Part shown: positions 32,280 to 43,389 of the stretch, piece by piece
How the letters are laid out: the number at the start of each line of letters is the position of its first letter
How positions within the stretch are numbered: the first letter of the stretch is position 1
NCBI GenBank assembly: GCA_949316235.1
Contig: OX438758.1
Span: 496,001-560,000, forward strand
Direction of reading: 5' to 3'
From: Oegoconia quadripuncta
Taxonomy: Eukaryota > Arthropoda > Insecta > Lepidoptera > Autostichidae
Length of the DNA: 64,000 bases
Notes under the pieces: model-generated
Told to the model about the DNA's origin: nothing
What the model saw: only the letters and a program-made list of their open reading frames with translations
The model's database searches: none
Translations under genes and position numbers: made by a program

Positions 32280-32825
32280 AGACCTTCGATTTTTGACATC
32301 AAATGAAGCGGTCCACCAAGTTGAATATTTTTTGTAAAGGCGGTATATGTCGATCTCTAATAGTTTGGTTGGGCTCTTGTGTTTCCTAATCAGGGTCACC
32401 AGGTACTCCAGATCTTCGATTATCCTAGTTTTTATAGTTTTCCCTTTATGTGGCCATTGAACCATAACTCTGTACCAAATTTCAGCTCTCTGAGTTTACG
32501 GGAAGTACTAGTTCTATTTTGATGATCATGAGTGAGTGAGTGAGTGAGTGAGTGTCATAAATGCGAAACTTTGCTTTCGCTTAACTTCGGAACTAAATGA
32601 CCTACAGACTTGAAATTTTGGATTTTAAGTATGTGATTATAGCTTACTGGATGACGAAAATTTCTGCGTTCTAGTCTTATTCAGAGCTTCTAAAATAGGG
32701 GCCTGAAAATGCGGCGAAATGGTTCCAGTAAAGGATGGTACGGCAGTGTTTGCTTCGCGCTCGACTTGGCGGGGGCACTGCCGTGCCCCCCGATTTCATT
32801 ATTAATTGTGAAATAGGAACAGAAT
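32280..32825. other. Intergenic with repeat debris and (AGTG)n
   Basis: ACCAAATTTCAGCTCTCTGA and TTCGGAACTAAATGACC resemble common lepidopteran dispersed repeats; (AGTG)6 at 32531-32554. A GGCACTGCCGTGCCCCC inverted run lies near 32775. Confidence 0.4.
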
Positions 32826-32829
32826 AAAT

Positions 32830-33340
32830 GAAGGATGGATGAAATGGCGACATGTTTCTGGGACTACGTGTGACCCACGAATGCCCCTGAAACTCAAGGG
32901 GAAAATTTACAAAACCATCATAAGACCTGTCACCATGTATGGATCTAAATGTTGGGCAATAAAGAAACTGATGAAAGTAGAATGCATGTGGCAAAGATGA
33001 GAATGCTAAGATGGATGTGTGGTGTGACTAGAATGGATAAGATCAGGAATAAGTATATCAGAGGAAGTCTAAAAGTGGCGCCAATAACAGAAAAGAGGAG
33101 TAATAGGTTAGCATGGTTTGGGGACATTATGAGGAGGGATGAAAGGCACGTAACAAGACGAGTGTTAAGTATGAATGTGGAGGGATACAGAGGTAGAGGA
33201 AGACCAAAGAAGGTGTGGGTAGACTGCGTGAGGAATGATATGTGTGTGAAAGGGGTGAGTACGGAGATGACGGCTGATAGAGGAGAGTGGAAGAGGATGA
33301 CATGTTGTGCCGACCCCACCTAGAGTGGGATAAGGGCAGG
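32830..33340 (+). pseudogene. RTE-like reverse transcriptase C-terminus, one frameshift
   Basis: Reads PLKLKGKIYKTIIRPVTMYG, SKCWAIKK, then shifts frame near 32960. It continues to the stop at 33323 as DESRMHVAKMRMLRWMCGVT, YIRGSLKVAPITEKRSNRLA, RGRPKKVWVDCVRND, REGEWKRM-like CCADPT. This order is the standard C-terminal region of RTE-type endonuclease/reverse transcriptases. It is followed by the tail GTGGGATAAGGGCAGGAAAA. A shorter inverted copy of the last 200 bases is at 39743-39945. The catalytic palm is absent. Confidence 0.88.
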
Positions 33341-33344
33341 AAAA

Positions 33345-33545
33345 TGATGAATTGTGAAATAGCCTGGTTATGCGAACGAGCTGGTAATGTCCATGAATCT
33401 ATAATCAGTTATTTTATAATAAGCTTTCTTAAGTTGAATAAGTTTCTGTTTATATAACTGTATTCATGCAAATAAATTGTTGATTGATTTTATAGTATAT
33501 TTAAATTTATTGAGAGGAAGATTATAAGGATAATTTCTTGTTCAT
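33345..33545 (-). mobile_element. LINE-A1 fragment with a nested micro-insertion
   Basis: GTGAAATAGCCTGGTTATGC to TTTAAATTTATTGAGAGGAAG. Relative to 23160-23215 it has about 38 extra bases (ATAACTGTATTCATGCAAAT, AAATTGTTGATTGATTTT) inside CTGTTTTATAGTAT, flanked by TTTATA-like repeats. Confidence 0.7.
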
Positions 33546-33549
33546 TCGT

Positions 33550-34835
33550 CTCTTGGAAGTAAGATATGATATTAATTTAGATGTAACGGTTCCGTCATGC
33601 TTTTATCACGTTACATCACCAGACCGTGAAAGTCCACTACTGGACATAACTCTATCGGAGGGTTTGCTCTAATTATCACACTGAGTAGGCGGATTTCTTT
33701 CACCCACGGAAAGAGAGTTCCTCCTATTTCTACCACACGGTCACATGTATGTCCTGATACTTTTGTTATTATGAAATATTTTGTTTGATTATCCGCCCAC
33801 TTATCGCCGAGGTGTGAATCCCCCGAATTCGTGTTTTTGATCTCTGCCCTATTCCAAATTAATGCGATCCAAATTTCAATTTTGTCGCACGAAATAAATA
33901 GAATTTGACGAAACATTTTCCATTGGCAGTAAATAGAATATATTTAGAACGAGCGACGTTAGAGAATTGAATTTGTTTGTTGAAATTCGAATACTTTATG
34001 CTCTTCTGTGGAAACAGATACGATTTTGCACAATTCGAAAAAGATTATTGTGTTCACGTTGTACACGAGAAACACATTAACGAGAGCTGTACTCGTTTTT
34101 TCGTTTGGAAATTAAAAGCTTTTCCCACAGAGTGCCTCTTGAGGCTTTGCCTCAAATCCCTTTTCCACCTCTGTCTTTTATATATAATCGGGATAAATGG
34201 CACAATCGGGTAATATTTTCGCCCTTGCGATTACGCCAAATCCTACCATGAAAATTGATTCTAATCGCGTGGGAAACGCTTCTGTCCAACAGTGGACTTC
34301 TATAGGATAATGATGAATGATTTAAAAACAATTCTATTCTAGTTATGTTGTAGTAGGGTCAATTGTTATAGAAGCTAATAATAGATATAGAAGCAGACCG
34401 AAAATAGACTTTGGCAAATGAGGAAACGACTAGACATTGGTTATACGTGGCGTATCAGCAATTTATTTATCCAATCGTAAATATTTTGTATATATACAAG
34501 TAATATTTATCTTTAAAGGTAAACCATTGTCTTGTATACAACACTAAAATTACTAACAAAAGACGAAATGTTATATTATTATGTAGTTTGCCCTAACGAT
34601 ATGCATTTATTTGTAGGTATTTATAACTGATACATGTACTGCGTTGTATTCAGACTACAGTTATAAATGCATACCTGAAAAACTCAAAAAACTACTATTT
34701 CAAAATCCGTCCAGCTTTTCTCTAGAATAATTGAAAGTAGATGCCGTTTTATATTTTGCGGGCGCCATGTTGGATTTTTTACCATGAAATGTATCCTATG
34801 GCACTCTGAGGAGCAAGACGAATCTAACAATTCCT
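33550..34835. other. Intergenic, minor LINE tail debris
   Basis: 34255-34320 (GTCCAACAGTGGACTTCTAT, AGGATAATGATGA) is an RTE-type tail. The ORFs at 33611-33916 (-) and 33977-34213 (+) show no domain. Confidence 0.35.
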
Positions 34836-34837
34836 TA

Positions 34838-35153
34838 TACTTTTTTTTTGGTACTTCACATTACACCTGATGTTAAGTGAAGATGAGGCCGAACGTAGAA
34901 GCGCACTGACCCGGAAACCCTATTTTATTTGGGGGACTGGCTATCTTATCTCCTACAACCGGAACACAACAATGCTATTAACATTGCTGTTTGGCGGCCC
35001 ACTTTAAATAAGATGGTGGTAGATAGCCAGGCGGACATTTAAAATGCCCTACCAACAACGAAACCAAGTACTAAACATGTACCCTGCTGGGGTAGAACCC
35101 GCGACCACCGATCCGTAAACCTTATGTGTTTACATTGAGCCACGGAGGCGGTT
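34838..35153 (-). mobile_element. SINE-2, near full length
   Basis: TACACCTGATGTTAAGTGAA at the tail side, CATTGAGCCACGGAGGCGG at the head. Moderately diverged. Confidence 0.88.
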
Positions 35154-35500
35154 TAATGTTTTTGTATTGTATTATATTAAATTTGATCGCTTTGAGGACT
35201 CAAACTTAGTACGCTCGAATATAAGCATTGAGAATAACAAACTCGTTTGTTAGCTTCGTTTTACATTGCTACTAATTCAAAGTCGAGTGAAACTGAGAGC
35301 TGATGGATGACTCTGGGCCATTTAGATGGGCCTACTTAGTAATTGGCGAATGGACGCTTTGTCTTTGATGACGTCATTTTAATTACTCGAAGACTAGAGA
35401 AGGATGGTTGGGTAATAAATAATGTTTTTTTATTTTTAGTTATTTACCTGCAACATAATAATCTATACTATAGATGATACAAACAACGTACGTTTTATAT

Positions 35501-35955
35501 AAATAAATAAATATTTCGGACACTTACACCAATCATCTAATCCCAAACTAAGCATGCAGTAAGCATGTAGTGGTAGAGCCACGCTGTAAGCTATTAGCTT
35601 GCAGCATGAATGGGCCGGCTCGACCGGGGAAGTACCACCCTCTCGCAGAAGACCGACGTCTGAGTAGTGGCATTTTGCCACTGCGCTTCGTCCGGTGAGC
35701 GAGGGCGCCGGAGGCCCACCTTCCAGTCTCTCTCCAGAATGGTAGCGGTATTTAAAGAGTTAGTACCCCAGGAGGGTACCAGCACTATTAGTGCTGGAGA
35801 ATCCCTCATCGCTCAGGCTGCCCTACTTATTCTGAGGTGGACACCTTCCTCAAAGGCCGGCAACGCATCTGTGACCCTTTTGGTGTTGCGGGTGTCCATG
35901 GGCGGCGGTGATTGCTTTCCATCAGGTGACCCGCAGGCTCGTTTGCCGCCCTCTC

Positions 35956-35986
<31 letters not shown>

Positions 35987-36170
35987 AATGCATGTACTAT
36001 GGATACTAGATAACGGATAAACATACATAAATAGTTATATAAACATCCATGACTGAGGAATAAATGTTCATATTCATCACACAAACATTTAGCCGTCGCG
36101 GGATTCGAACCCGCAACCGTTGGTTTCGCTGATGGGGTCACTATCCACTACACCAATAATAGGTCGTCAA
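35501..36170 (-). mobile_element. SINE-1 interrupted by a SINE-3-tailed element
   Basis: The two halves (35501-35556 and about 35985-36170) reconstruct a SINE-1 when the insert is removed: CCAAACTAAGCA | ATGCATGTACTATGGATACT. The head with CCCGCAACCGTTGGTTTCGC and the CACTACACCAAT box A complement is intact. Confidence 0.85.
35557..35984 (+). mobile_element. Composite retro-element with SINE-3 3' half and poly(A)
   Basis: The 5' half (AGCTATTAGCTTGCAGCATG, GGGCCGGCTCGACCGGGGAA, GAAGTACCACCCTCTCGCAG) differs from SINE-3. From CACCTTCCTCAAAGGCCGGC onward it is SINE-3, ending CCGCCCTCTCATAT and about 26 A residues. GCATGTA occurs on both flanks and may be the target-site duplication. The 117-codon ORF over it is not a gene. 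Confidence 0.75.
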
Positions 36171-36214
36171 TAAAAGAAAGAAATGAAAATTATGCGTCAT
36201 TATTTCTTTAAAAA

Positions 36215-36415
36215 ACTTCAAGCATTTATTTCGACGTAAGATACAATGGTATAATTTGTTGAATGTCAATTTAAATCTACTGGAAATAAAAATAGGGCTA
36301 AGCATTTTTCGGTCAGTCAGTATGTCCAAGCTACCACCGCTTCGGAAAGGGAAATCATCTGTGGGAAAAGAAGCGGCGCAAGAAACCCACAGGATCATTG
36401 TTGTCCTTTTAACTA
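36215..36415 (+). mobile_element. Dispersed repeat R8 (LINE-like tail)
   Basis: ATTTATTTCGACGTAAGATA, AATAAAAATAGGGCTAAGCA, GGTCAGTCAGTATGTCCAAG and a short frame MSKLPPLRKGKSSVGKEAAQ. Copies: 61130-61315 (+) and 61668-61868 (-). Confidence 0.65.
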
Positions 36416-36457
36416 AAAACTAAACAACTTATATAACTTTATAATTTTTATAATTAG

Positions 36458-36605
36458 AGGACCGTTTGGTGTAGTGGATAGTGACCCTGTCAGCAAAACC
36501 AACGGTTGCGGGTTCGATTCCCGCGAGGGGTAAATGTTTGTGTGATGAATGCGAACATTTATTCCCGAGTCATGAATGTTTATATAAATATTTATGTATG
36601 CAAAT
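36458..36605 (+). mobile_element. SINE-1, 3' half replaced
   Basis: Head AGGACCGTTTGGTGTAGTGG, box B GGTTCGATTCC. It runs to ATATTTATGTATG, where it switches into RTE-like sequence. Confidence 0.82.
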
Positions 36606-36609
36606 GCGT

Positions 36610-36768
36610 CCATTATTTGGACTCCTACAACCGCCAGACCCAAACGTGGCAGACCGCGAAAACGGTGGAGAGACGAGCTTGACAGTTTTAATAAGGGATG
36701 GTTTATGCTCGCCAAACACAAAAACGACTGGAAACAGATGAGGGAGGACTTTGCCCAGCAGTGTTAAT
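36610..36768 (+). mobile_element. RTE-like C-terminus
   Basis: One frame reads PKRGRPRKRWRDELDSFNKG, WFMLAKHKNDWKQMREDFAQ and Q-C before a stop. A well-preserved terminal 40 codons of an RTE-type polymerase, directly abutting SINE-1. Confidence 0.78.
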
Positions 36769-36774
36769 AATCCT

Positions 36775-37500
36775 AAAATTATCAAAAACTAGGTATCTGG
36801 TTAAAACTTTTAAATTTTTCTAGTTAAGATTATTCTTATCCTTTCTGTTAAATGTAACTAACTCATTGTGCCTTACTTATGTCATTTTCTCGCTGTCTGA
36901 GCTGTACATCCGGGAAGTACATCTGGGGTACTGGTTTCCTAAAGCACAGACTACCGCCTATTTTAGGCATCAGACTTCACACGTACTCACCAGACTTAAG
37001 AAACACTGTTATCCTGTACATTTCTCTAAGCATGAGTTTGTGAAGAACAAATAAAGATACATTTTATTATTATTATTATAATAATAATTAAATTCGAGAG
37101 CCACACCCGAAAGATAACAGGAAATAAATGGAGTACGCTACATCCTTATTCCCATCCATTTGCAAAACACACTTTCATTTCTTGATCATATCCAATTCCG
37201 TCTACCCACATCTCCCGATACTGTAAAAAGCTTCTAAAACGAACAAAAAACCAATCAACTTCCATCGATTGTATAACTGACATGTTTAAATTACGCGGCG
37301 ATTCAGGGTGGAGTGCTCCAACACAAAATAACTAATATACGGCGTCCAACACAATTTCAATATTAATTTATTAAAATATGGATTTAACCGTTTTTAGCAA
37401 GATTGAAATTAAATGTTTTTTTTTTTATATTTTTTGTTGTTAACATACATGCAGCTATGATCATAAAAATAATACATAATTTAAAATTTTAAATTGCTAC
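36775..37500. other. Intergenic, LINE-like (ATT)n tail at 37063-37089
   Basis: AATAAAGATACATTTTATTA followed by (TTA)n/(TAA)n suggests a retroelement 3' end; the ORF 36866-37054 upstream of it has no domain. Confidence 0.35.
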
Positions 37501-37505
37501 ATAAT

Positions 37506-37929
37506 ATTAGGTCTTTGCCTACGAAATTGGAGATTTTTTTCTTCGTTAATCATATGTACCAACTCCTACGACTCTATAGCTATTTCCGAATGTGTTTTTT
37601 ATTTGGAAAATGGAACATATTTTCAAGGTTTCACATGAAATATTTTTTAATGTCTGAATAAAATCACATAATAAGAAAAACTTGAACACAGCACTTTTCA
37701 TTAGCTTCCCATATTATTTCTTAGATTCGCAGAAACTTTTATAAATGGGTTACTTTTAAAAATTAACACTGCCTATATTTAACTTAATGTTATCCGATAA
37801 TACACACAAAGTTTAGCTAAATTTGGATTTGAGGTTCCCAAAAAAAATTCAAAAATGTTTGTATGGAGAAAACAGTCTTAATGAAATTCTTCAAACAAAA
37901 CGCCAATTTCATAGGTAAGGACCCAATAT
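37506..37929. mobile_element. MITE-F, complete, 424 bp
   Basis: Ends TTAGGTCTTTGCCTACGAAA and TTTCATAGGTAAGGACCCAA, imperfect inverted termini sharing GAAATTGG inside; TA on both flanks. Reverse orientation relative to 7341-7766. Confidence 0.8.
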
Positions 37930-37934
37930 AATGG

Positions 37935-38860
37935 AGGCTATTTAATTCACACGATTGTTTAATATTAATTCATTCTATGTTACTGTTATTATTTAGCTGA
38001 TATAATTTATTCTGATGTTTATTATTCTCTTTTATTTTCACTTTCTGCTTTATTATGACGACTATTTTAACATGACTACCATATTTGTATGCCAATGCAC
38101 ACATGCCAATGACTTTGTTATTTAAAAACAGGTGTACACGTATCGTAGCGAGTCGTAGCGAATAGTAGCAGTACTACGAAAGCGTAGACCCCACGTAGCA
38201 TCTCCCTCAGAGATTTTAAGTCAACTTTTCTTACAATATTCTTAATAAAATGGTCTAATCCCTTAATTATGGCGCGAAACTTAACAATCTAACTAAATAC
38301 GTTAATGCGTTTAATTATGTGAATAAATTATTGTCAACGCTTCATTTTGACGTCAAAGAGCCCATAAAATATGCAAATGAACAAATCTCATAAAATAATT
38401 TATCCGTAATTCATTGAATTATACGGATAATCATCGTTATTATTTCTACAAAATTTCAATTAAGGCGCGGCGTTTAGTGTTGACGGAAATACGTTATATT
38501 TCCAAACGGAAATATTTCCTGAATTATATGGACGATGTGTACGGCAATATTAAATTATATTTGTTTAAAAATAGACTGTAGGCGTGGATGGTGCGGGAAT
38601 AATGCAATAATACTTTCAGAGAAACAATTATATTGGCTAAGACAAATCCAATATAAAACTAACGTTTCACCGTGTCTGTATTGTGAGGAAGATAAAAGAT
38701 CGAGTACAATATTGCCATATAAAATTAATGTTGCCTTGCAACAATTTTCTTTACTAGTATTTACTCGCGGCTTTGCCTGTGTGGAATTATAATGTAATTT
38801 TTTTGAACTACTCGCCTTATCGGGATAAATTATTTGAGTTAATTGGGCAACGAACAAACA
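37935..38860. other. Intergenic, nothing recognised
   Basis: 38100-38200 has a CGTAGCG-rich stretch (TATCGTAGCGAGTCGTAGCG). The ORF 38535-38792 has no domain. Confidence 0.35.
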
Positions 38861-38864
38861 TAAA

Positions 38865-38990
38865 GGTACTTTATTGTTCTAATATGCGACGGGTGGGAGG
38901 GTTTCACCCTGGGATGCCGACGGCTGTTGAAGGAATTTGAGTTGGGCGCCGTGAGAGGTGTACATGGGTCATGGTATCTGCACCTATTGG
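38865..38990. repeat. Dispersed repeat R6, copy 1
   Basis: AAAGGTACTTTATTGTTCTA, ATATGCGACGGGTGG, GCCGTGAGAGGTGTACA recur at 42378-42512 in the same orientation. Class unknown. Confidence 0.65.
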
Positions 38991-38994
38991 CAGA

Positions 38995-39685
38995 CTTCCG
39001 AATAGGTATTGAGTTTGGATTGGAACATGGATGGAACCAGATATAGTTGGATAAATAAATATTTCAAATCAAAATTTTCATTCTCAAGCCCTGTGGAACT
39101 CAGTTAGCCATTCTACGAGTAGTATTAGAAATAGTTCGTATTTCAGAAATGGTCTAGTACCTATATAGGTAGATATCGCTCGATAACTGAAACTGAATCT
39201 GACATTATAAAGTAGTGTAACGGTGTCGTTCTTTTGAGCTGATACTCATTGGTGGGGTTGAGTTCAAATTCGAAATTTTAAACTGACTGATGAACTGACG
39301 GATCCTTTTTTGGCACATTGATTTCCAGATTTCAACTCAGTCGCACCGTTATTTTAATATTTTTTTTTACATCTCAATAGTTATTTTTTTTAGTTTTAAG
39401 GCCCTTTTGATCCTCTGTTTAATCAATCCCGTCTAATAAATAAATCCCGCCCCTTCTGTACATACGAGTATACACCTCATGACTCGACCCAGCTGGGCAT
39501 AGGTGGGCTGGGAAGGTCACAGTAGCATCCATAAATAATTATAAAAAGTAGTATAATAAAAAAATCCACCATCTACGCTGCCCTATTTCACAAAAACATC
39601 TACATAACTTCGTTGCTTTTGAAAAACTATTTGATGAGATTTATATATATCGGTGGCATATATTTGGGAATATAAATTACAATCA
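38995..39685. other. Intergenic, nothing recognised
   Basis: No supported gene. Confidence 0.3.
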
Positions 39686-39742
39686 TTGATAATGTGTGAG
39701 AATGACGATTCCAGCAACACGTGACGCCAGAATACTCACTTC

Positions 39743-39945
39743 ATCATTTTCCTGCCCTTATCCCACTCTATATGTGGTCGGCACAACATGTCATCCTCTT
39801 CCACTCTCCTCTATCAGCCGTCATCTCCGTACTCACCCCTTTCACACACATATCATTCCTCACCTAGCCTACCCACATCTTCTTTGGTCTTCCTCTACCT
39901 CTGTATCCCTCCACATTCATACTTAACACTCGTCTTGTTACGTAA
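39743..39945 (-). mobile_element. RTE-like C-terminus fragment
   Basis: Reverse complement of 33135-33345: CATTTTCCTGCCCTTATCCC, GGCACAACATGTCATCCTCT, ATCAGCCGTCATCTCCGTAC. The minus strand encodes the GRGRPKK.WV..VRNDMC region. Truncated. Confidence 0.85.
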
Positions 39946-39951
39946 TATATT

Positions 39952-40190
39952 GAACTAGCTTTCCTCCCGCGACTTCGTCCGCGTGGAAGATTTTATCAAA
40001 ATACAAACAACAAACTTTCATCCTCTATTTTATCCCCTTGGGGGTAGAATTTATCAAAATCCTTTCTTAGCGGATGCCTACGTCATAACATCTACCTGCA
40101 TGCCAAATTTCAGCCCGATCCGCCCAGTGGTTTGGGCTGGGCGTTGATAGATCACTATGTCAGTCACCTTTAAGTTATATATATTTAGAT
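39952..40190 (+). repeat. Dispersed lepidopteran repeat (CCCGCGACTTCG type), fuller copy
   Basis: CTTTCCTCCCGCGACTTCGT, CCGCGTGGAAGATTTTATC, ATGCCAAATTTCAGCCCGAT, CCGCCCAGTGGTTTGGGCTG; ends TATATATATTTAGATT. Non-coding. Confidence 0.6.
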
Positions 40191-40449
40191 TACACTTAAA
40201 TTACAATGGTACGATTTTTTTCCTTTAGACACTATTTGGCACTGTTTCAGCACAGGTTTTAAAGTAGTACTGTCTCTTTCTCCCTGGAACAGTACGATGC
40301 GACGGCCAAAACTGGTTTTAGTTTAGTTTAGTTGGTGTACATCCGAATCGAGAGCATTGTCAAAATTGCTAAATTCCACTTTGTGAATTCTAACATCACC
40401 CACGTATAATTTCTTACCGTTTTGTAAAACCGTCTAATATAGGAATAAA

Positions 40450-41820
40450 ATAGCTTAAAACTTAAACCTGGCCTTAACAATTAATAAAAATGGAAAGATT
40501 AAAATGTGAAAGAGAAAATTGTGCAAATAATTATGTAGCACTACGTCGCTAACAGCGGGGTTCCCAAAAACCATTTATATTGTCAATATATATTTAGTTG
40601 TAGTATAACGACATACAAGGAACTTGCAAGAAAACTAATGCCTTTCTAAAAATTGGGTCCACAAGGCACCCAAAACGCTGGCAGCGTTTTCTTTCTGGTT
40701 GAGAGAGGAAACAGTAACTCTGGGTCTGGTGACAGCGGTTTTTAAGCGCTATGAAATATTTAAAAACAATTAAATATAAATAATTATAATAAATTAAACG
40801 TTTATTTTGAGTTTCTTTTAGAGATACATATTTCACACACTTCTACCAAACTATATATAGTTTATGAGCAGAAATATACTCCCTTGATTTTAATATTCTT
40901 ACAATGTAATTGTAACACATTATTTAAACTTTTGTGAATTTCACAGTATTCATAAAATCACAGTAATTGAAAAGCGCCCGGTCCTCAAAGATCTAACAAA
41001 TCATGACACAAATGTCTATTTCTTCTTACGCATATTCATCTTTATATCTTCACCGTAAAGTCACCATTAACTACGTTTACGAAATTATAATCGACGCGCC
41101 TGGACTCGAACCGCATCACTGAAATTAAGGTCAGAGATCTGCTTCTAAAATACGTTATGGTTATACGCGGCCCGAAAACTGATGGGGTGACGAGCTGGAT
41201 GCTTTCAACGAGCAGAGAGAGTTTATTTTACCTTGAAAAGTTATTCAGAAATTTAGGGCTGCAACAATAGAAACGAAAGTACTTGTATATCGCGTGGTTT
41301 TTTCTAAAAATCTATGCTGAACGATTTCACACAATATTCCTATAAAAAAAAACACACGACCCATCGATTGGCGTCTATCGTTTTGGTTAAAAATTTCAGG
41401 CTTAGTTACCTTTGGTACTAACTCTAATTGTGTATAGTTAATTACGATTCATTGTACGCTCATTTATCTACCAAATACATTTTAATCGGTTTAGTATGTT
41501 TCACAATGGATAACCAGTTTGCTTTTAAATATTATTTTCTGCCATTTATTAACGCTTTATCCACTTTTTTATATCTTAAACACCTGTATACAAATCACAA
41601 CCTCCAATAAGACTTGTACTACAACTTATCCTTGTTTTATGGACCTTAATATATAACTTTCTTGTCTATTGACGACCGCCTTCTCTACAATAATAATTCC
41701 TCGAAATCCAATGACGTTCTCATCATTCATCTGCCTATAAATAACAAATTTCTGCCGCAATTCCTGTATAAAATGAAATCTACTTACCGCGATGTCAGTA
41801 GAGATAAACTTTTGGAAACT
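40450..41820. other. Intergenic; isolated box B at 41101
   Basis: CTGGACTCGAACCGC is a perfect box B on the minus strand without a convincing box A. No gene recognised. Confidence 0.35.
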
Positions 41821-41824
41821 CGCG

Positions 41825-42000
41825 GCAAAGACTCGGCTCGGAATCTGGATGGCTACTGTTCGCCCGCTCGGGGTTGAAGCCTTATATACTGGTAGGGCAG
41901 TGCGGGGGCGATGGGCGGCGCTACCACACGCAGACTCCAAGAAACTCCGCCCATTTTTGACAGAAAACGTCATTGATGACGTCATGAAAGTTGATTTTGT
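41825..42000. promoter_or_regulatory. GC-rich promoter-like patch
   Basis: TTATATACTGG (TATA-like, about 41880) is followed by GCAGTGCGGGGGCGATGGGC and a CRE palindrome TGACGTCA (41977-41984). Overlapping ORFs on both strands show no domain, so a promoter or 5' exon is only a suggestion. Confidence 0.3.
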
Positions 42001-42239
42001 ACAGTACAGATACAGGTCTTAGGTAGCTGGGTAAAGGTTAAACGTTAAATTCTCGGTGCCTTTGAAGTATTGCGATGTAGTCTTGTGGTCAAGTAAGCCA
42101 TTTGTGTTTAGGAGATAGTTAAGTTGAAGTTAAACTAAGCTGAAGGTGCATTGCGGGTTTCAGTCTAAAATTATCATAATGTATTTGTATCAAACCCAGT
42201 CACGAACGCTCGCAATATTAGTACTCTTCCTCCACTAAC

Positions 42240-42360
42240 CTAAATTCAAATTTTCAATATCATCATCTCAGCCCGTAATCCCACTGCAGGGATATAGACC
42301 TTCCCTCGTATGATGAGGAACTATGGGCCATAGTCCACCACGCTGGCCCACTGCGGGTTT
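42240..42360. repeat. Dispersed repeat R9
   Basis: CATCATCTCAGCCCGTAATC, CCACTGCAGGGATATAGACC, TTCCCTCGTATGATGAG, CCACCACGCTGGCC. Related segments are at 44690-44770 (reverse) and 45740-45830. Confidence 0.6.
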
Positions 42361-42377
42361 GGGGCTTAATTTTCAAT

Positions 42378-42512
42378 ATAAAGGTACTTTATTGTTCTAA
42401 TATGCGACGGGTGGTAGCGTTTTCCTGGGATACCGACGGTTTTTGGAGGAATGTGAGTTGAGAGCCGTGAGAGGTGTACAGGGTCGTGGTATCCTCACCT
42501 ATTGGTCCAGAA
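42378..42512. repeat. Dispersed repeat R6, copy 2
   Basis: Second copy of 38865-38990, directly after R9. Confidence 0.65.
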
Positions 42513-42514
42513 CA

Positions 42515-42740
42515 TTAGCACAGGAGAGGTCAGCAAATAAACGTCCCCGGAAAAAGTTGAACTTTGCGGTTTATTAAGCACACACACGTTTCACTAGTTA
42601 CTATGTTAAATACAGCTATATGATGGAAAAAGAAAAAGAATCAAGCACGGGGGACATGCCCACTTCATAGCGTATCGAAAAACGACTCCATTCTGTTTTA
42701 AAAAGAATTTAGAATTAAAATAAAAAAGTTAAAATTCTTA
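42515..42740. other. Intergenic
   Basis: Nothing recognised. Confidence 0.3.
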
Positions 42741-42744
42741 AATC

Positions 42745-42895
42745 TCTATAAACCACGAGTTTGCGTCGCTTGCAGTTTAGACATTGGGCCCTTGGTCTTC
42801 TGACACGAAAGAATTTGTAAAGGATTTATCCGTTAGACTGGTCCACGCTTTGGAGATGTCAGAGCTGGTGCCTACTTTGCACGGCAGCTAAACTA
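42745..42895 (+). mobile_element. LINE-E C-terminal module fragment
   Basis: ACCACGAGTTTGCGTCGCTT, ACATTGGGCCCTTGGTCTTC, CCGTTAGACTGGTCCACGCT match 27.03-27.16 kb and, in reverse, 18.2 kb. Frame broken. Confidence 0.55.
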
Positions 42896-43129
42896 ACTTT
42901 ACTAAAAAGCTACTTTTATAAATTTGTTGTTTCATGTAATTTAATTAAATATTTAGAATTCCGAATTTTGAGTCAAATTCCAAAAAAAGTAAAAAACCAA
43001 ATGGCATCGAAAAGACAAAGAGGTCGAGGTTGAACACCTCGTCACAAGTAAACTAATTTGTATGTGACGCCTGGAGACGTGAATTTTATAAAATATAAAT
43101 GAATAAAATTGAACTAGCTCTACTGTATT

Positions 43130-43385
43130 TTTGGGCATTACTTCAGACGCCAAAATTCAATGGGGTCCTATATAAAAATATAAAAACCTTTTTGTAATAT
43201 AAACCTTTATGTGAAATCAAAGCCTGTTTTTAAAAGAGCAACCCTTCGAGTTTCTTGCTTGTTCTTCTTAGGGGAAAATTGCATTTGAACAAGCAGTAGC
43301 TTAAAAATATGTAAAATTGGCTATTTTAAGGGTACTCTGTGTACCCACAAAATAAAGCATTTTTTACTTTGACTTTGACCAGTTT
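43130..43385 (+). mobile_element. LINE-A1 with internal deletion
   Basis: Begins TTGGGCATTACTTCAGACGC (the LGITLDAK block of the polymerase) and jumps to the 3' UTR (CTTTTTGTAATATAAACC), ending AAATAAAGCATTTTTTACTT. About 0.5 kb of coding sequence is missing relative to 22870-23880. Confidence 0.75.
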
Positions 43386-43389
43386 CAGC

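Larger units (their letters stand above)
39690..40445. repeat. Dispersed repeat R5, split by two insertions
   Basis: GACGATTCCAGCAACACGTG (39699) and, after 450 bases of foreign sequence, AATTACAATGGTACGATTTT (40200) with CTAAATTCCACTTTGTGAAT (40368) match the continuous R5 at 9.64 kb. The insert holds an RTE fragment and a CCCGCGACTTCG repeat. Confidence 0.45.

Noticed and set aside
35667..36020. 117-codon ORF
   Set aside because: It lies wholly within a SINE-type insertion and runs into its poly(A) tail (KKKKKK).
41626..42022. Overlapping ORFs of 119 (-), 71 (+) and 76 (+) codons
   Set aside because: No recognisable domain, mutual overlap on both strands; explained by the GC-rich patch with few stop codons.
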